A stretch of 64,000 bases of DNA from assembly GCF_000237925.1 (NCBI RefSeq), contig NW_017385993.1, forward strand, positions 682,001 through 746,000, read 5' to 3'. Under the pieces are notes generated by a model that worked only from the letters and a program-made list of their open reading frames with translations, did not search any database and was not told the DNA's origin. The DNA is from Schistosoma mansoni (Eukaryota > Platyhelminthes > Trematoda > Strigeidida > Schistosomatidae). This document shows, piece after piece, positions 1-11,082 of the stretch. Position numbers and translations under genes: made by a program. The stretch's first letter is position 1; each line of letters opens with the position of its first letter.

Positions 1-966
1 GTGCACATGGCTGTGGAGTGTCATACTACCATGAAATAACTTTCCAGAGCTTCTTGATTTTCAATATTACTTCGAATAATTTCAGCCCATGGAAACTACG
101 GTTCACAAATTGAACTAACATCCATAAGATATTTCATTAATATTATTATTATTGGACCAATGTTTTTCACCACGGACTCTAATACTTGCAGATGAATATT
201 TCTGAAGTGTCACGGATTGAAACTAAACTATTATCCACTACCTCCTAATTTTAAAGCGTCATCGTACAAAGTCATTTCCTTAAAACAATTTGATTTTGGA
301 TTAGAAGTTGTTACTGTAGCGAATAATTCATATTAGTTTAATCTGTAATCACGACACTTTATCAACTGATGTGGGAAGATTATCTGAAGAGCTTGTGAAT
401 TTCGGGTTAAGAAAGGGTCTATATTTAATATGATGACACGGTAGTAATCAAATTCAATTATTCTATACACCGACTTTCTCTTTACACTGACTTATTTCTC
501 TTCGTTATTTATTTAGATCCGTTTCTGATGGTTGGAGGCAACTTGTTCAAATCACTAAGCCTAGGTTTTGTGATAGTTGACACTCGTCAGTAAGGAATAT
601 TCGCCATCATGAGGGAATTAATGTTCCCTGTAATGTTCGAACTCGCGTCAGTCAAAGATGTTATATATCAGACGGCTGAATGAAAACATTAGCTATTTAA
701 AATGATATAGTAGCGGACTCTATTTCTTTGTAAATAAATTAGATGGGGATGTAAGTGTCTGGTTGTATTTTTACATTAGATACTGAATAGTGTAAATAAC
801 TTTTATTTCAGAGATGGAAATTGATCAGTACAGTTAACCAGAGGCGATATACTTTCATTGAATACTCTGTTGTAAATCAATGTTTATTCTCCATTATTAT
901 TCCTTGTTTCTGTGTAAAACTAATCATTCGTTCTAAGATCTATTTTTCTGTTTTCTTTCAACATAG
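1..966. other. Non-coding flank, probable intron
   Basis: No convincing exon or repeat was recognised on either strand. It ends in a pyrimidine-rich tract and AG (965-966), the splice acceptor of the exon that follows, so at least its right part is probably intron. Confidence 0.5.
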
Positions 967-1668
967 TCCTGTATAAATCACCTCCTAGAATCTGGTGGTA
1001 GACGAGCTAAACGAATATATCGTACCTATATGACGGCTAAACGTTTTTGTCCAGCTTGGTTGTTAAATCAAAATCCTATTATTTCAACACCACGACATAC
1101 TTTGAATAATGAAGATCAAATGAATTATTATATTTCCCAACCATGGACTAAAATAGCTGAAAGTTTAACAACTGTAATCAATGACAATGTTCTTGATGAT
1201 GATGATGACGATCATACTACTGCTACTACACAATATAGTAGTATTAATAATCAAAAAGAAACATGTTTGCTCGATGAGTATTCAAGTGATTCCGATCGTC
1301 ACCACCGTCATCTTCATTTTGATAATGATGATAATGGCGATGGTGATTCGTTGGTAGAACCAATTTTAACGAATAGAGGTTCTTCACCTGATTCAGTCGC
1401 TTATTCACGTCTAACTGAAGAAGAAAACGATATAAATTCTGTACGAAATGTACAACTAACAAAACGTGAACAAAACAATGATGATGACGACGACGACGAT
1501 GATGATGATGAAGAAGAAGAAGAAGAATATGATGATGAAGATGAATGTGAGCTAGAGTTAGCTACAACATTACATCAACTAACATTGGATAATGCTCGTT
1601 TAGAACAACTCAATGCTCGTTCGTTAGAAGCTATACAAGCTGAACGAAATCGCTGCGCCGATTTAAAA
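967..1668 (+). CDS. Internal exon of an unidentified acidic, coiled-coil protein
   Basis: This is an open exon of 234 codons in phase 0 at both ends. A pyrimidine-rich acceptor (…ctttcaacatag) precedes 967 and a GTATGA donor follows 1668. The frame is open upstream of the first ATG (1030), so that ATG is probably not the start. The product begins with a basic segment (SGGRRAKRIYRTY), then a Ser/Asn-rich stretch. It has Asp runs at 1192-1212 and a long Asp/Glu block at about 1480-1560 (roughly residues 172-198), and ends in a heptad-like segment (LDNARLEQLNARSLEAIQAE) that looks like the start of a coiled coil. I do not recognise the family. Partner exons were not found in the window. The splice signals, codon-like composition and lack of repeat similarity argue for a real exon. 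Confidence 0.65.
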
Positions 1669-1774
1669 GTATGACTTTATGGTATACATATATGTATTCT
1701 TAAATTGATAACATAAATCGGTTCTTTTCATCCGTAACACTAGTAAAATTTGAGCTTTTTTATAAGATACCATT

Positions 1775-2003
1775 ATCACTAGTGCATCTCCTTAAGATGC
1801 TCCACTGCCTTGTGGACTAGACCTTCAGGTCAAAGGCTCCAGGTGTGGCCCCCTAAGAGAACCACCTGCTTCAGTCTGGGCACCTGGGCAGTATCATAGC
1901 CCTCACACAAATCAAACGAGATTTGTGAGGCGCATATTTATCTGGTGCCCCTTTGTACCAATATTTATGTGTTTAAATAAATAATAAATAATCACTAGTG
2001 CAT
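1775..2003 (+). repeat. Family I SINE-like repeat, 5'-truncated, with 13-bp target duplication
   Basis: The body at 1788-1990 matches the 3' part of the ~0.5 kb repeat seen complete at 13002-13530. It ends in the family tail (ctttgtaccaatatttatgt, then an A/T-rich taaataa repeat). Exact 13-bp direct repeats (atcactagtgcat) flank it at 1775-1787 and 1991-2003. The 5' truncation, A-rich tail and target duplication show insertion by a LINE-type reverse transcriptase. Confidence 0.85.
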
Positions 2004-2756
2004 ATTTGCGTGGATTATGACAATTCTAGTTGTTTCATTAAAGTTGAATAATCAAACACTAACACATGCACGACCGTAGCTGTTGCCGTGACTTGATGAT
2101 TGGCCTTGTACATAGTGATGACCTAATCGAATTTTAGAAGCTAGAACACTCATCCTTTCAAGACAGGTTAAAGTATTATGTTTCACGTTCAAGCCTACCC
2201 GTATGTACTTCATTGTAAGCAGACGAATATTATCAATATCTTCACATATGAAGTATATCTGAAAATCCTGTACATGGGACTGTTTTCGAATATTAATTTG
2301 TATTAAGCAACTTATTTAAAGTTATGATAAAGTGACTAAGTCGGTAAATCTAATGCTTCAGTGCTTGTTACTCATTTCCAAGTCCCTTGTTGTAACCCGA
2401 CTACTTTTATAAGGGAACTTGAAAAATATCCATCTTAATTCAAGATTAACTTATGACCTCTGCAGTCTAGAAACTTTTGGGTGCTTTCTAAATGTAGTGA
2501 CTCCAACCAAAATGTGACAACTCCACATTCTTCTGGATAAGTTTCTCTTCCATGCCTATTGAGTCAAAAATCTTCAGTCTTTTTCTGGACCTCTAGAGAT
2601 TTTATTGAGGGCGTTTGATGCAACGCATTTGTTAGGTAGGGATTTGTGTATTATTGCCTGACTTGCGGCACATTTTAGGTGTGAGAATTAATTCTTCTAC
2701 CTGAACTGATGTATCTGGTGTGGGGTTCTAACGCACCTGCTAGCTGTAAAATCTGA
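2004..2756. other. Non-coding, nothing recognised
   Basis: No exon, RNA gene or repeat shared within the window was seen. Confidence 0.4.
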
Positions 2757-3053
2757 GTGATTTAGGCGAGAATATAATTTATGGACGAACCAGTCAGATT
2801 TAAGATAGCAATTGTTGGATTTTGGCTCGAAATCCATTCGTCAATAAGACTAAGTAGCATCTTGGCATTATAGCTGGTGTCAGTTCGTGATCAGAATCCT
2901 AGCTGTAATTCCTGATCCCAACATCCAATCTTCGGTCCTAATTCCAATCCCTCACACTAATTTATAACCCTCATTTAGCCCTAGTAAGTAGTAGGTGGAT
3001 ACTTAAGGGTTCTTCAAAGGTCTCCCGTAAACTGTGGATTCACCGTGATCTTA
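2757..3053. mobile_element. Short inverted-repeat DNA element (MITE-like), copy 1
   Basis: The left end (2765, ggcgagaatataatttatgg) and the right end (…actgtggattcacc, to 3044) are imperfect inverted repeats. They match the ends of the longer element at 3994-4769. Flanking near-repeats gtgattta (2757-2764) and gtgatctta (3045-3053) look like an aged 8-bp target duplication. The 280-bp body has no coding potential. An 8-bp duplication fits hAT or Merlin superfamilies; the family was not identified. Confidence 0.5.
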
Positions 3054-3985
3054 TCACTAATTCACCACCACATCAATAATTTTCACTGATGGTTTATTAA
3101 TCAAGAAGAACTAGTGAACAGCTGCTTCAATTTGAACGATTTCGCACTTCTGTAGTTGCTTCTGAAGTCGTTTTTATAAAAGTCTTGAGACCGCAGCATT
3201 TTGCGTTCTGATACGTACTAGTGGTGAATTCCATCCAACTTTCTGTATTCCATCTACAATTACTGGGCTACAAATCTTCTTTACACCCTATGAGGGCCAT
3301 AGATCATTTTATTTTCATGTATATATATGTGTATAACCGGAGTGTGTGTGTGTGTTGCGGGGGTAGTATTATTTGTCTAACTTTTTTATTTCATACCTTT
3401 TCACCATTACCTGCCTTATTTACGTCTACGTATTGCGTTTATTTACATACAGGTTTTACTCAAACTTCGTCATAATTCCTACAATAAACCAATAGGCACT
3501 ATTTAATCATCAACAATCAGTAATAACGATAATAATAAGGAGAAGAAATTTGAACAGTTTGATCCGCTGGATCCACAATGTTGCGATTTCAACCAACCAA
3601 TCAACCATCATCATCACCGATCATTGTTCTAATGTTACTTATCAAGGCAATCTGTATTCCATTTATTCATCCTTCTCATTTTGATTTACCCCCCCTTTTT
3701 TTAAAATCATGCATTTAATTTCAATCTATTCTATTTCAAAAATAGGTCATAGTTTTTATAATTATTGAAACTATGAATAGAATCTGTGATTTACCAAACA
3801 CCATAACTTTTAATTCTATTCTTAATGTTAACCAATTGTGACATTGATGATTGTGTATATTTTTAAACAAAGGAAATACAATAGAAAAGAGATAATTGTA
3901 TTATTATTATATCAATCATAAGCAAATGCAGTGCATGAGGTATGCGTACATTAATTCCATAACCGCACAATATCAGTACAGAGAG
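3054..3985. other. Non-coding spacer
   Basis: Contains short TG and AT-rich runs near 3330-3360 and a T-rich tract near 3700. No coding exon is supported; the short open frames here lack splice signals and similarity. Confidence 0.4.
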
Positions 3986-4777
3986 ACGAAATTGGGCGAG
4001 ACTATAATTTATGGACAAGCCAATCAGAAGCGTTTGAGAGATTTCAAGGTCACGGCGCCAATTTCAGTACCTGGTGCTCATGTACGATCGGTTCATAGAG
4101 AATTATAGAAAAGACTTGACAATTAAGCGGCTACAACAAATGAAACTACTAAGAAGTTCCTGTATTTGTAATTGCGGGTATTAAATGACTTGTTGTAGAC
4201 CTTGTGCAGACTACCGTGATGTTGTCCTTCGATGTAATATATGTTGAAGGAAAACGTTTGCCAGAATAGGAAATTTTATCGCTCGATCCAGATTGAGACT
4301 AAGGCATATTATAATAATTGCCGCGAACTGTATAATAAAAGCACTAGTAACATTGGTTGCAATAATCGCAGATGTTACTGAAGCTTCGGCTGTTCAGTGA
4401 TATGACTATTGTAGGGACATATCCATAAAAAAAATGATAAATTTACACAACCGGAGTACAAACAAACAATAATGAAGCTATACGGTCGAGGCTGAAAGGG
4501 TTTTTGTGACCTTATCATGGCTCCAGAAACCAACTATTATAGAGCCATATGGATGAGTTCCTCTACCTTATGCATTACGATTTTGGAACCTTTGAATCTT
4601 TTTCTAACCTTGACAAGTTTATGGACCATATAAAAGAAGTGTATCCACTTTAATTATTTGGTTTTGTATAATACATTTTTACTCTATGCTGATTGTTTAC
4701 TGATTGGCTAACATTTCTCAAGGTCATATTAGGTTCGTTCAAAAGTCGTCCATAAATTGTAGTCTCGCCACGAAATT
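3986..4777. mobile_element. Inverted-repeat DNA transposon derivative, copy 2
   Basis: A 776-bp body (3994-4769) is bounded by inverted repeats of about 23 bp: gggcgagactataatttatg at the left, and cataaattgtagtctcgcc at the right. An exact 8-bp direct repeat, acgaaatt, flanks it at 3986-3993 and 4770-4777. No transposase frame is visible, so it looks non-autonomous. The first ~35 bp match copy 1, but the interiors differ. The superfamily is unknown; Merlin and hAT make 8-bp duplications. Confidence 0.65.
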
Positions 4778-6485
4778 GTCAAGACAAATGCTGGAAAAGT
4801 AGTAGTAATAGTATCAGAGGGGGCATAAGATTCGAATCGCTTAAAAATAGCTATTAAATATATTGACTTATCAGTAGTCGTTATTAATATTGTATAATAT
4901 CCTGTGAATAATGTATATACGACGTTTTTCAGATTGTGTCATCAGTTCAGCTTAATCTAATTGAGGAAATAAGTGTATGCACCAAATTTTAAACCAACTT
5001 CTCTTTTCTATCTCACTGGTTAAACGAATCAGAACCCAGGAAGCACTGGATATCGATATTTCGTTCTAAGGAATCTGGTTATCGGAATCAAAACCTTTAG
5101 ATAACATGTCGTTTTAGACCAATGGATTTGAGTCAATTATTCCATGCGTAATATAGTACAGTAAGCATCTAATGACATCCGTGAATAAAAGCTGTCTCAA
5201 TTTTGATACAATTTTAACTGAGTACTGTAAATTACAGGAAAAATAAACATTGTATCATGCCTATATTGAATAGCCAGTGGATATTTATAGTATATAACCT
5301 AGGTCACACTTCTTGAGCACATACCTGATGCACAGTAGAAAAATGAATTATCGAATCCACGCATAGAACAGTTTACTAAAACTGGGACCACTCGGTGATT
5401 CCATATTTTCGGACAATATATGATGTCTTTGAATACTGGAATAAATCACTGGACACATGTGCTTTAGTAATAATTACATAACGTATAATGTCAATGTCAG
5501 TTATAATCAATATAGAGCCTAACACAAACACGCATTAGCCCAGGTTATTATATCATATCAGTACAGTGATTAAACATGCAAAGCAATAGTATTAGCGATC
5601 ATGAAGAAAGATAAATGAACTGTTCGGAATTCGGTTTTGTTGGATCCGCCTTCTTTTATAGACCGAGATTATCAGGGGTCGGAATCAGTCATATAGCATT
5701 ATGTTCAGTTCCCATTCCAGTTAGTATGTTTGAGTCATTGTCTATGTGTTGGCGATTCTTACTCTTTAACATATGAAATATGTTGAAAAAAAGGAAATTC
5801 GCTTTTGTATGAAATCAATGGCAGTGACCAAAAACTATAGTTGCGCGTCGCAATAATTTTATTCATACAATGGTTACAAACGAATAAAACGAAGTGGATT
5901 CATCTTAACCGGTAAATATTATCCAAAGTTATGTATAATTGAATCCGAATGCCTCTGTTTTGATTGAAAATAACGATTGGTTGGTGCTTAGATTCGGTTA
6001 GGTTCTTCAAAAATATCAGTCAGGTGTTAGACCCTACATTTCTTCCAACTGATCGTGATTATAAATACTAGAATATTAAGACTAAGTCAATTTGTATGCA
6101 GGAGTCGCATATTTGTCTTTTTATAAATCAGACTAATTAAGTTTAAAAGTACTGCATCTAAGTGTTATTTTGGAATTATGAAGATAATTCAGGGGAGGAA
6201 ATTTACTTTTCAACGATATCATTTTCAAGTTTCCTGTCCATCAGTAGATTGGCTTACTTGCTTTCAATGGGCCACTGAACTACCCATATTTTGATTATCC
6301 AATCTTTAGAGGACCGATATTACGGTGACATATGAATATGCGTTACCGTCAAGATATTTGGTCTACACTACAATCTATTCGCTTGAAGTTAAATAGCACT
6401 AAGGATTGGACAACCTGACATTGGTAGTATTCAGTGGTCAATTAATTCAGAATGAATGTCTCATAAGCATGTAATGAGTGTCTGT
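4778..6485. other. Non-coding A+T-rich stretch
   Basis: No exon with splice signals, RNA gene or dispersed repeat was recognised in these 1.7 kb. They could be intron of the gene with the exon at 967-1668, but that is not shown. Confidence 0.35.
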
Positions 6486-6548
6486 AGTGTAGCGCATATG
6501 TATTTGGTGCCCCTTTGTACCAATATCTATGTATTCAAATAAATAAAT
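6486..6548 (+). repeat. Family I/II 3' tail fragment
   Basis: This is only the terminal ~60 bp of the shared tail (gcgcatatgtatttggtgcc…ctttgtaccaat…aaataaataaa), a severely 5'-truncated insertion. No clean target duplication could be fixed. Confidence 0.7.
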
Positions 6549-6749
6549 GTCTATATAACGATAGACCACTATTAGGCTTATTTTTTAGCATTTTCGAATA
6601 TCGACCCCTAAAACTATACTAAAGAAATATAAGAGTTGTTTAATGTCTAGCTAGGTTTTCTAATGGGTTCTCACTAACAGAGGCGGTGTCTATAAACATA
6701 TTTAAAAAATCTGATCAACCGTTCACCAATTGTCTTCAGTGAGTTGATA

Positions 6750-7011
6750 TCTCTACAACAAACGTGGTTGAACTCCACTGGTCATTAACACCGTTGGATG
6801 CCGGTTCAGTGGTCTATCGGTTAAGTGCTCTGGCGCGAGACTAGTAGATCCTGGGTTCGAATCTCGCGAGGCGGGATTGTGGATGCGCACTGCTGAGGAG
6901 TCCCATAATAGGACGAAAGGGCCGTCCAGGTTTTCCATGGTAGTCTAGCTTCAATTGACTCATGATTTCAACTATAAAAAATACTGAAATTTCCACAGAA
7001 CCCTTTCTGAT
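6750..7011 (+). mobile_element. SM-alpha-type SINE with hammerhead ribozyme
   Basis: A tRNA-like head has an A-box-like segment (tggtctatcgg, near 6810) and a clear pol III B box (ggttcgaatc, near 6853). It is followed by a hammerhead ribozyme (about 6885-6935) and a tail running from caggttttccatgg to ccctttctgat (7011). The tail recurs in the derivative at 53216-53490. A pol III SINE head joined to a hammerhead is the known architecture of schistosome SM-alpha elements. The 5' boundary is approximate. Confidence 0.8.
6885..6935 (+). ncRNA. Hammerhead self-cleaving ribozyme in SINE
   Basis: The catalytic core is present: CUGAGGA at 6893-6899 (consensus CUGANGA), stem II GUCC…GGAC at 6900-6914, GAAA at 6915-6918, a minimal stem III (GGCC) and the cleavage triplet GUC at 6924-6926. 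Stem I is short, about 3 bp (CUG/CAG). Relative to the copy near 53350, nine bases between two CAG repeats are missing from the 3' strand of stem I, which probably weakens folding. Cleavage would follow C6926. Confidence 0.75.
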
Positions 7012-7675
7012 ATTTAAAAAAGTGTTTTAATTTTTTAGAGATTTTAGAATACTATTCAACGGAACAAATACTGTTCAATGTGAATCAATCACAGAGTGCT
7101 TTACCTTATTTTCAACTAAACGAACTGACATCTACTAATCAATCTAAGGAAATTTGAAATTCCTGGTTGTAAATTTGACTTTTATGTAAAACAAGCACCA
7201 AATGAATTTAGGATATTACGACAAAATTCAGAGGTTGGCAGTTCCAATTTAATCTCTAACTCAAGGAGCATCATAGTACTTAATAATTCAAGCAAGTCAA
7301 TTTACCGTACGATAATCTTGTATTTGCTATACACTGTTAAATATGCTAACTAATATACTAAGATACATCGAGTGATATCTAATTGATCTTATTTGGTTCC
7401 ATGTTCATTATGAATGACATCAATGTACAAAGAAAAGAAAGATATTTCCTTTGAAATGACAGAAAAAAGAAAACCTCATACACTTTTTTTTCAACTCAAA
7501 TTGATCTTTAAAATATAATTGGAAACAGATACAGAGTACAAAAAGTTGTACGAATGAATATATACGAAGTATGCGGCTTGTATCAAAATGTTGTACATAT
7601 GAAACTATACTGGATTAAGTTATAGAGGGGGAGGGGTTAATGTAGAGGGGGGGAATTCATGAATCCAAATAATAA
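7012..7675. other. Non-coding, 3' flank of the TACO1-like gene
   Basis: Holds A-rich and G-rich simple tracts (7620-7655). The right part must include the 3' UTR of the minus-strand gene ending at 7676. No polyadenylation signal could be assigned with confidence. Confidence 0.4.
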
Positions 7676-9495
7676 TTATGCTTTATTATTAATGATTGCA
7701 TTATCAAATATTCTATCAACATATTCAAGTGTTTTAATTTTTTCATACATTTCATTTAATGTTTGACGTACTTCTGGATGAATAGGAACAAGAGTTTTAG
7801 CATAATAAATATCTTGGGTATTGATTACTGGAATTTGATAAATATTTTCAAGGGATTGACGTAAACTATCAATTTCATGTACTTCACAATGAAACTAAAA
7901 TTAGTTGAAGAGAAAAAAAGAAAAGAGAAGAAGATGCACACATACACACGAGAAAAAAACAAGTTTTATAAATAGTAAACAAATGAGGGCCCCCAAATGC
8001 TCTGGTACGGCCGAGAGTAGGGAGAGTCCGCTCTCACACGACCACGCGTATACAGCCTTTGCCAGGGAAGTTCTACTCATTGCCTTCTCGTGGCATTACT
8101 GTTGTTTACGAAATTGAGAGGACGTAAAGCGAATGTCCGGCGCTTTAACCAAGTTGGTGGATATGGAGGATCCACCTGGGGAAGTTGGAAAACCCTGATT
8201 CCAAACCAATAATGCACATGGGCTCCAGTGTCCTGAGGGAACAAATGGCATATGAATCAATCGTTAGTCACCGGCTACCATGGGACTGCATCTCCTCACG
8301 ATGCTCCACTGCCATGTGGATCAGACCTTTAGGTTAAAGGCTCCGAGTGTGGCCCCCTAAGAAAACCACCTGTTTCGGTCTGGGCACCTGGGCAGTATCA
8401 CAGCCCTCACACAAATCAAGGGACTTGTGTGTCGCATATTTATTCAGTTCCCCTTTGTACCAATATTTATATAATCTGAATTATAAACATTGGAAATGAG
8501 GTAATGGTATAGGATGAATAGAATACACTACAGAAGAAGGGAAAACGACTTAGTAATTTAATGTGATTTAGAGTAACGGACATCTTGTTGCCGAGAAAAA
8601 TAATAAAACATAACAGGAAACCATAATTCACAGGAATATGCGCGACTATATAGTCACCTAAAATGAGTAGAGTTTGGTATATTTCATGAAAAAGAACGTC
8701 AAAAAAAAGGTATTTAACTTTCCAAATGGTATCATGCAAAACTAAAGACATATGGATCACTTACATGATAAGTTTGATCTTCACTAGAACTTAATTCAAC
8801 TTCTTTCGCTCCGATTTCAATGCCCAAATTAGTTGCTGCATCTAAATCTGATAAATGCTTACTAGATTTAGCAGAGACAGTGACTAAACCAATATGATCG
8901 AAGAACTTGTTAGCCATATCACCAGAAAGAACAAGAGAGAAACTTAAATGAAATTAGAGTGAATGAATAAATTACCCATATTTTTTTACGATAGAACAGA
9001 CACGTTGACGCTCAGAGGCAACGTGTTTAGCTCGACTTTCTACAATCACAAATAATCCACCTGGAGCTTTTATTTCAATTATATACGGTTCAATTTCATT
9101 ATCCGTATTTAATTGTTTTTCCAAGGTAGAAAAGGGGACAGCTTTTGATTTAGCTTCAGCTAAAACTGCAGCTAATTTTGAGTTTTTCTTTGGATCACGA
9201 ATTCCTCCGCCTTCTACAATTATTATCGAATAAGACTGATCTTTAACTAACCTCTAATTGCTCTCTGTACAGCCTTAACGTAGTACAGTGCATTTTGAGC
9301 TTTTTCACGATCACCAGCTTCTTTGATATGTTTCACATTTTGCCAATGAGCATGACCGGCAAATCGTTTTATTTGTGTCGAGAAAACATTAATCTTATTT
9401 ACAAATAAATGAGTTGGAATTTGAAGGGTACGATCAACAGTGTATGTGGGCGATAATAATCGATGCACAAGTAGTCCAAATTTAAGTCTACTCAT
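7676..9495 (-). CDS. TACO1: TACO1-like mitochondrial translational activator (YebC/PmpR family)
   Basis: Four exons on the minus strand: 9495-9252, 9213-8976, 8942-8765 and 7894-7676. They sum to 879 nt (292 aa), and every junction keeps frame with GT/AG ends. Exon 1 gives a basic leader, plausibly mitochondrial, then the family start AGHAHWQNVKHIKEAGD. Exon 2 gives AIREGGGIRDPKKNSKLAAV and the central domain with IKAPGGLFVIVES. Exons 3 and 4 give the third domain (EVELSSSEDQTYHV…FHCEVHEIDSLRQ) and the stop at 7676-7678. Length agrees with human TACO1, about 297 aa. The family binds mitochondrial mRNA or ribosomes and supports COX1 synthesis in animals; that role is inferred here. Introns 1 and 2 are only 38 and 33 nt, whereas intron 3 is 870 nt and carries a SINE-like repeat. 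The start is the first ATG of a leader that matches the family layout. Confidence 0.92.
7988..8476 (+). repeat. Family I SINE-like repeat, nearly full length, in TACO1 intron 3
   Basis: Matches the full copy at 13002-13530 in the opposite orientation, starting at cccccaaatgctctgg and ending at ctttgtaccaatatttata. It lies antisense to the host gene, within the only long intron. No obvious target duplication was found. Confidence 0.8.
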
Positions 9496-10130
9496 TTTAT
9501 TTTAAGTAGAAAATCGATGTTTTAATGTGTGTTTTTTAATGAAGATAACAGAGAAGTCGAAAATAGTAACTCGATCAGTACAATGATAGTTGACCTGAAA
9601 TGAAAGAAGAAGAGTGAAAGTTGCGGTAAATTAAGAATTATCTAAAATTGGTTACACAAAACACATCTAGATTTAAGTGATTTATTCTGATCAGCGTATT
9701 TTTCCTAACTAAGTTCCTTTCTACGGAATGGGATCGCTAACCTCACGCCCAAACCTCCTCATTTATCCAGGGTTCAAACCGGAAGCAACCTTCAGAAGGG
9801 ATCCAGACGGAGCAATATTCAATCGACGAAACACATAATTAGTACTGTTTATAAAGTTATGAGTAGTTTCTAATGATCTACATAGAATAAACAGTAAACA
9901 ATAATAGAAATACTGTCGATCTTTATTAGGTGGACAAAATGAGAGATACAAAGTTTGTATACTAATAAATACAAACGTCAAGACAGTGCTACTGCACAGA
10001 GCTGATAGTATCACAAACACCATCAAAATGATACGGTTAATGATAAAGTTTTTAACCAAGATACTCCAGATCTGTTGACCAAACACTGTTAACAACAACC
10101 TACTATGGCAGGGGAAAAACCAGCTTTAAG
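9496..10130. other. Upstream region of the TACO1-like gene and unassigned sequence
   Basis: The promoter and 5' UTR of the minus-strand gene must lie at the left of this stretch, but no specific element is recognisable. The rest shows no supported exon. Confidence 0.35.
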
Positions 10131-10480
10131 TTGGAGAGGATGCTGGACGTAAATAGGACACACACTGCAGCAATTCCAGAACTGCATCACAAAGCAAACC
10201 CTGACTTGAAATCCTCATGGCAAAAGGAAGAGACGCAGACCAAAGAATACATTGCACTAGAGGTAGACATCAAAAGAATAAATAAAACTCGGCAACAATT
10301 GGATTGGAAACGTAGGTACGAAATAGGCTGGAGATTGTTGATCAGTGGCCTGTACTCTACGAGGGGTGATAGGAGTAAATAAGTGACTTATACATCATGC
10401 GAGTTCAAGCGGTTGATCCTACACCCTTTGGGAAGGTTGAGTAAAAAGCACTCTTAGTATTATAGCTTCGGGGTGACAAC
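10131..10480 (+). mobile_element. RTE-clade LINE, 3' end fragment (SR2-like)
   Basis: The frame ending at 10382 carries …DIKRINKTRQQLD…RYEIGWRLLISGLYS…, which resembles the C-terminus of schistosome RTE reverse transcriptases (general pattern of a basic stretch, then GWR.L..GL.S). A short 3' UTR-like stretch follows. Upstream coding is frame-disrupted. It is a decayed terminal fragment, not a host gene. Confidence 0.6.
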
Positions 10481-10817
10481 CCCAATAATTAATTTCGAGA
10501 TATTATACTGAGAATGGAGACCTCAATATTTTAGTATTGTTAAAAATCTCGTGTTTTGTTCACATATATTAGGAAACATTAGGTCTAAAAGTGTAGTAAG
10601 AACAAACAAGATTCAAAAAACCTGACTTGGCGTGGTTTACTTTAGAGTATAGTTACGGTTTTTCTGCCGCCTTTAATGCATCACAGGTGGTTGATGACTT
10701 ACGATGTTCGGTAATACAACAGCCAGCACACACCACTGTGAATCTTTTAAAAATGTGTAAGATTTAGTTCAGTCAATAATTACAGTCTTCTCAATTGATT
10801 TTTCATCCAAGGACTTT

Positions 10818-11082
10818 AAGAAAATATGCACATGGGCTCCAATATCCTGAGAAAAAATGGTGTATGAACCAATTATTGGTGACCGGCTACCATGGAACTG
10901 CATCTCCTGACGTTGCTCCACTGCCTTGTGGATCAGATCTTTAGGTCAAAGGCTTCGAGTGTGGCTCCCTAAGAAAACCACCTGCTTCAGTCTGGGCACC
11001 CGAGCAGTATCCCAGCCCTCGTATATGTATTTGGTGTCTCCTTGTACCGATGTTTACGTGTTTAAACAAATAAAGAAAATAT
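10818..11082 (+). repeat. Family I SINE-like repeat, 5'-truncated, with 10-bp target duplication
   Basis: Body 10828-11072 is the 3' half of family I, ending in the shared tail. The direct repeat aagaaaatat flanks it (10818-10827 and 11073-11082). Confidence 0.8.

Noticed and set aside
6800-6870. A functional tRNA gene
   Set aside because: It has A- and B-box-like parts but no cloverleaf with acceptor stem, and it continues into the hammerhead and SM-alpha tail.
9763-10098. Hydrophobic minus-strand frame as a membrane-protein gene
   Set aside because: A+T-rich DNA often gives hydrophobic chance frames. It has no splice or start context and adjoins a decayed RTE fragment.
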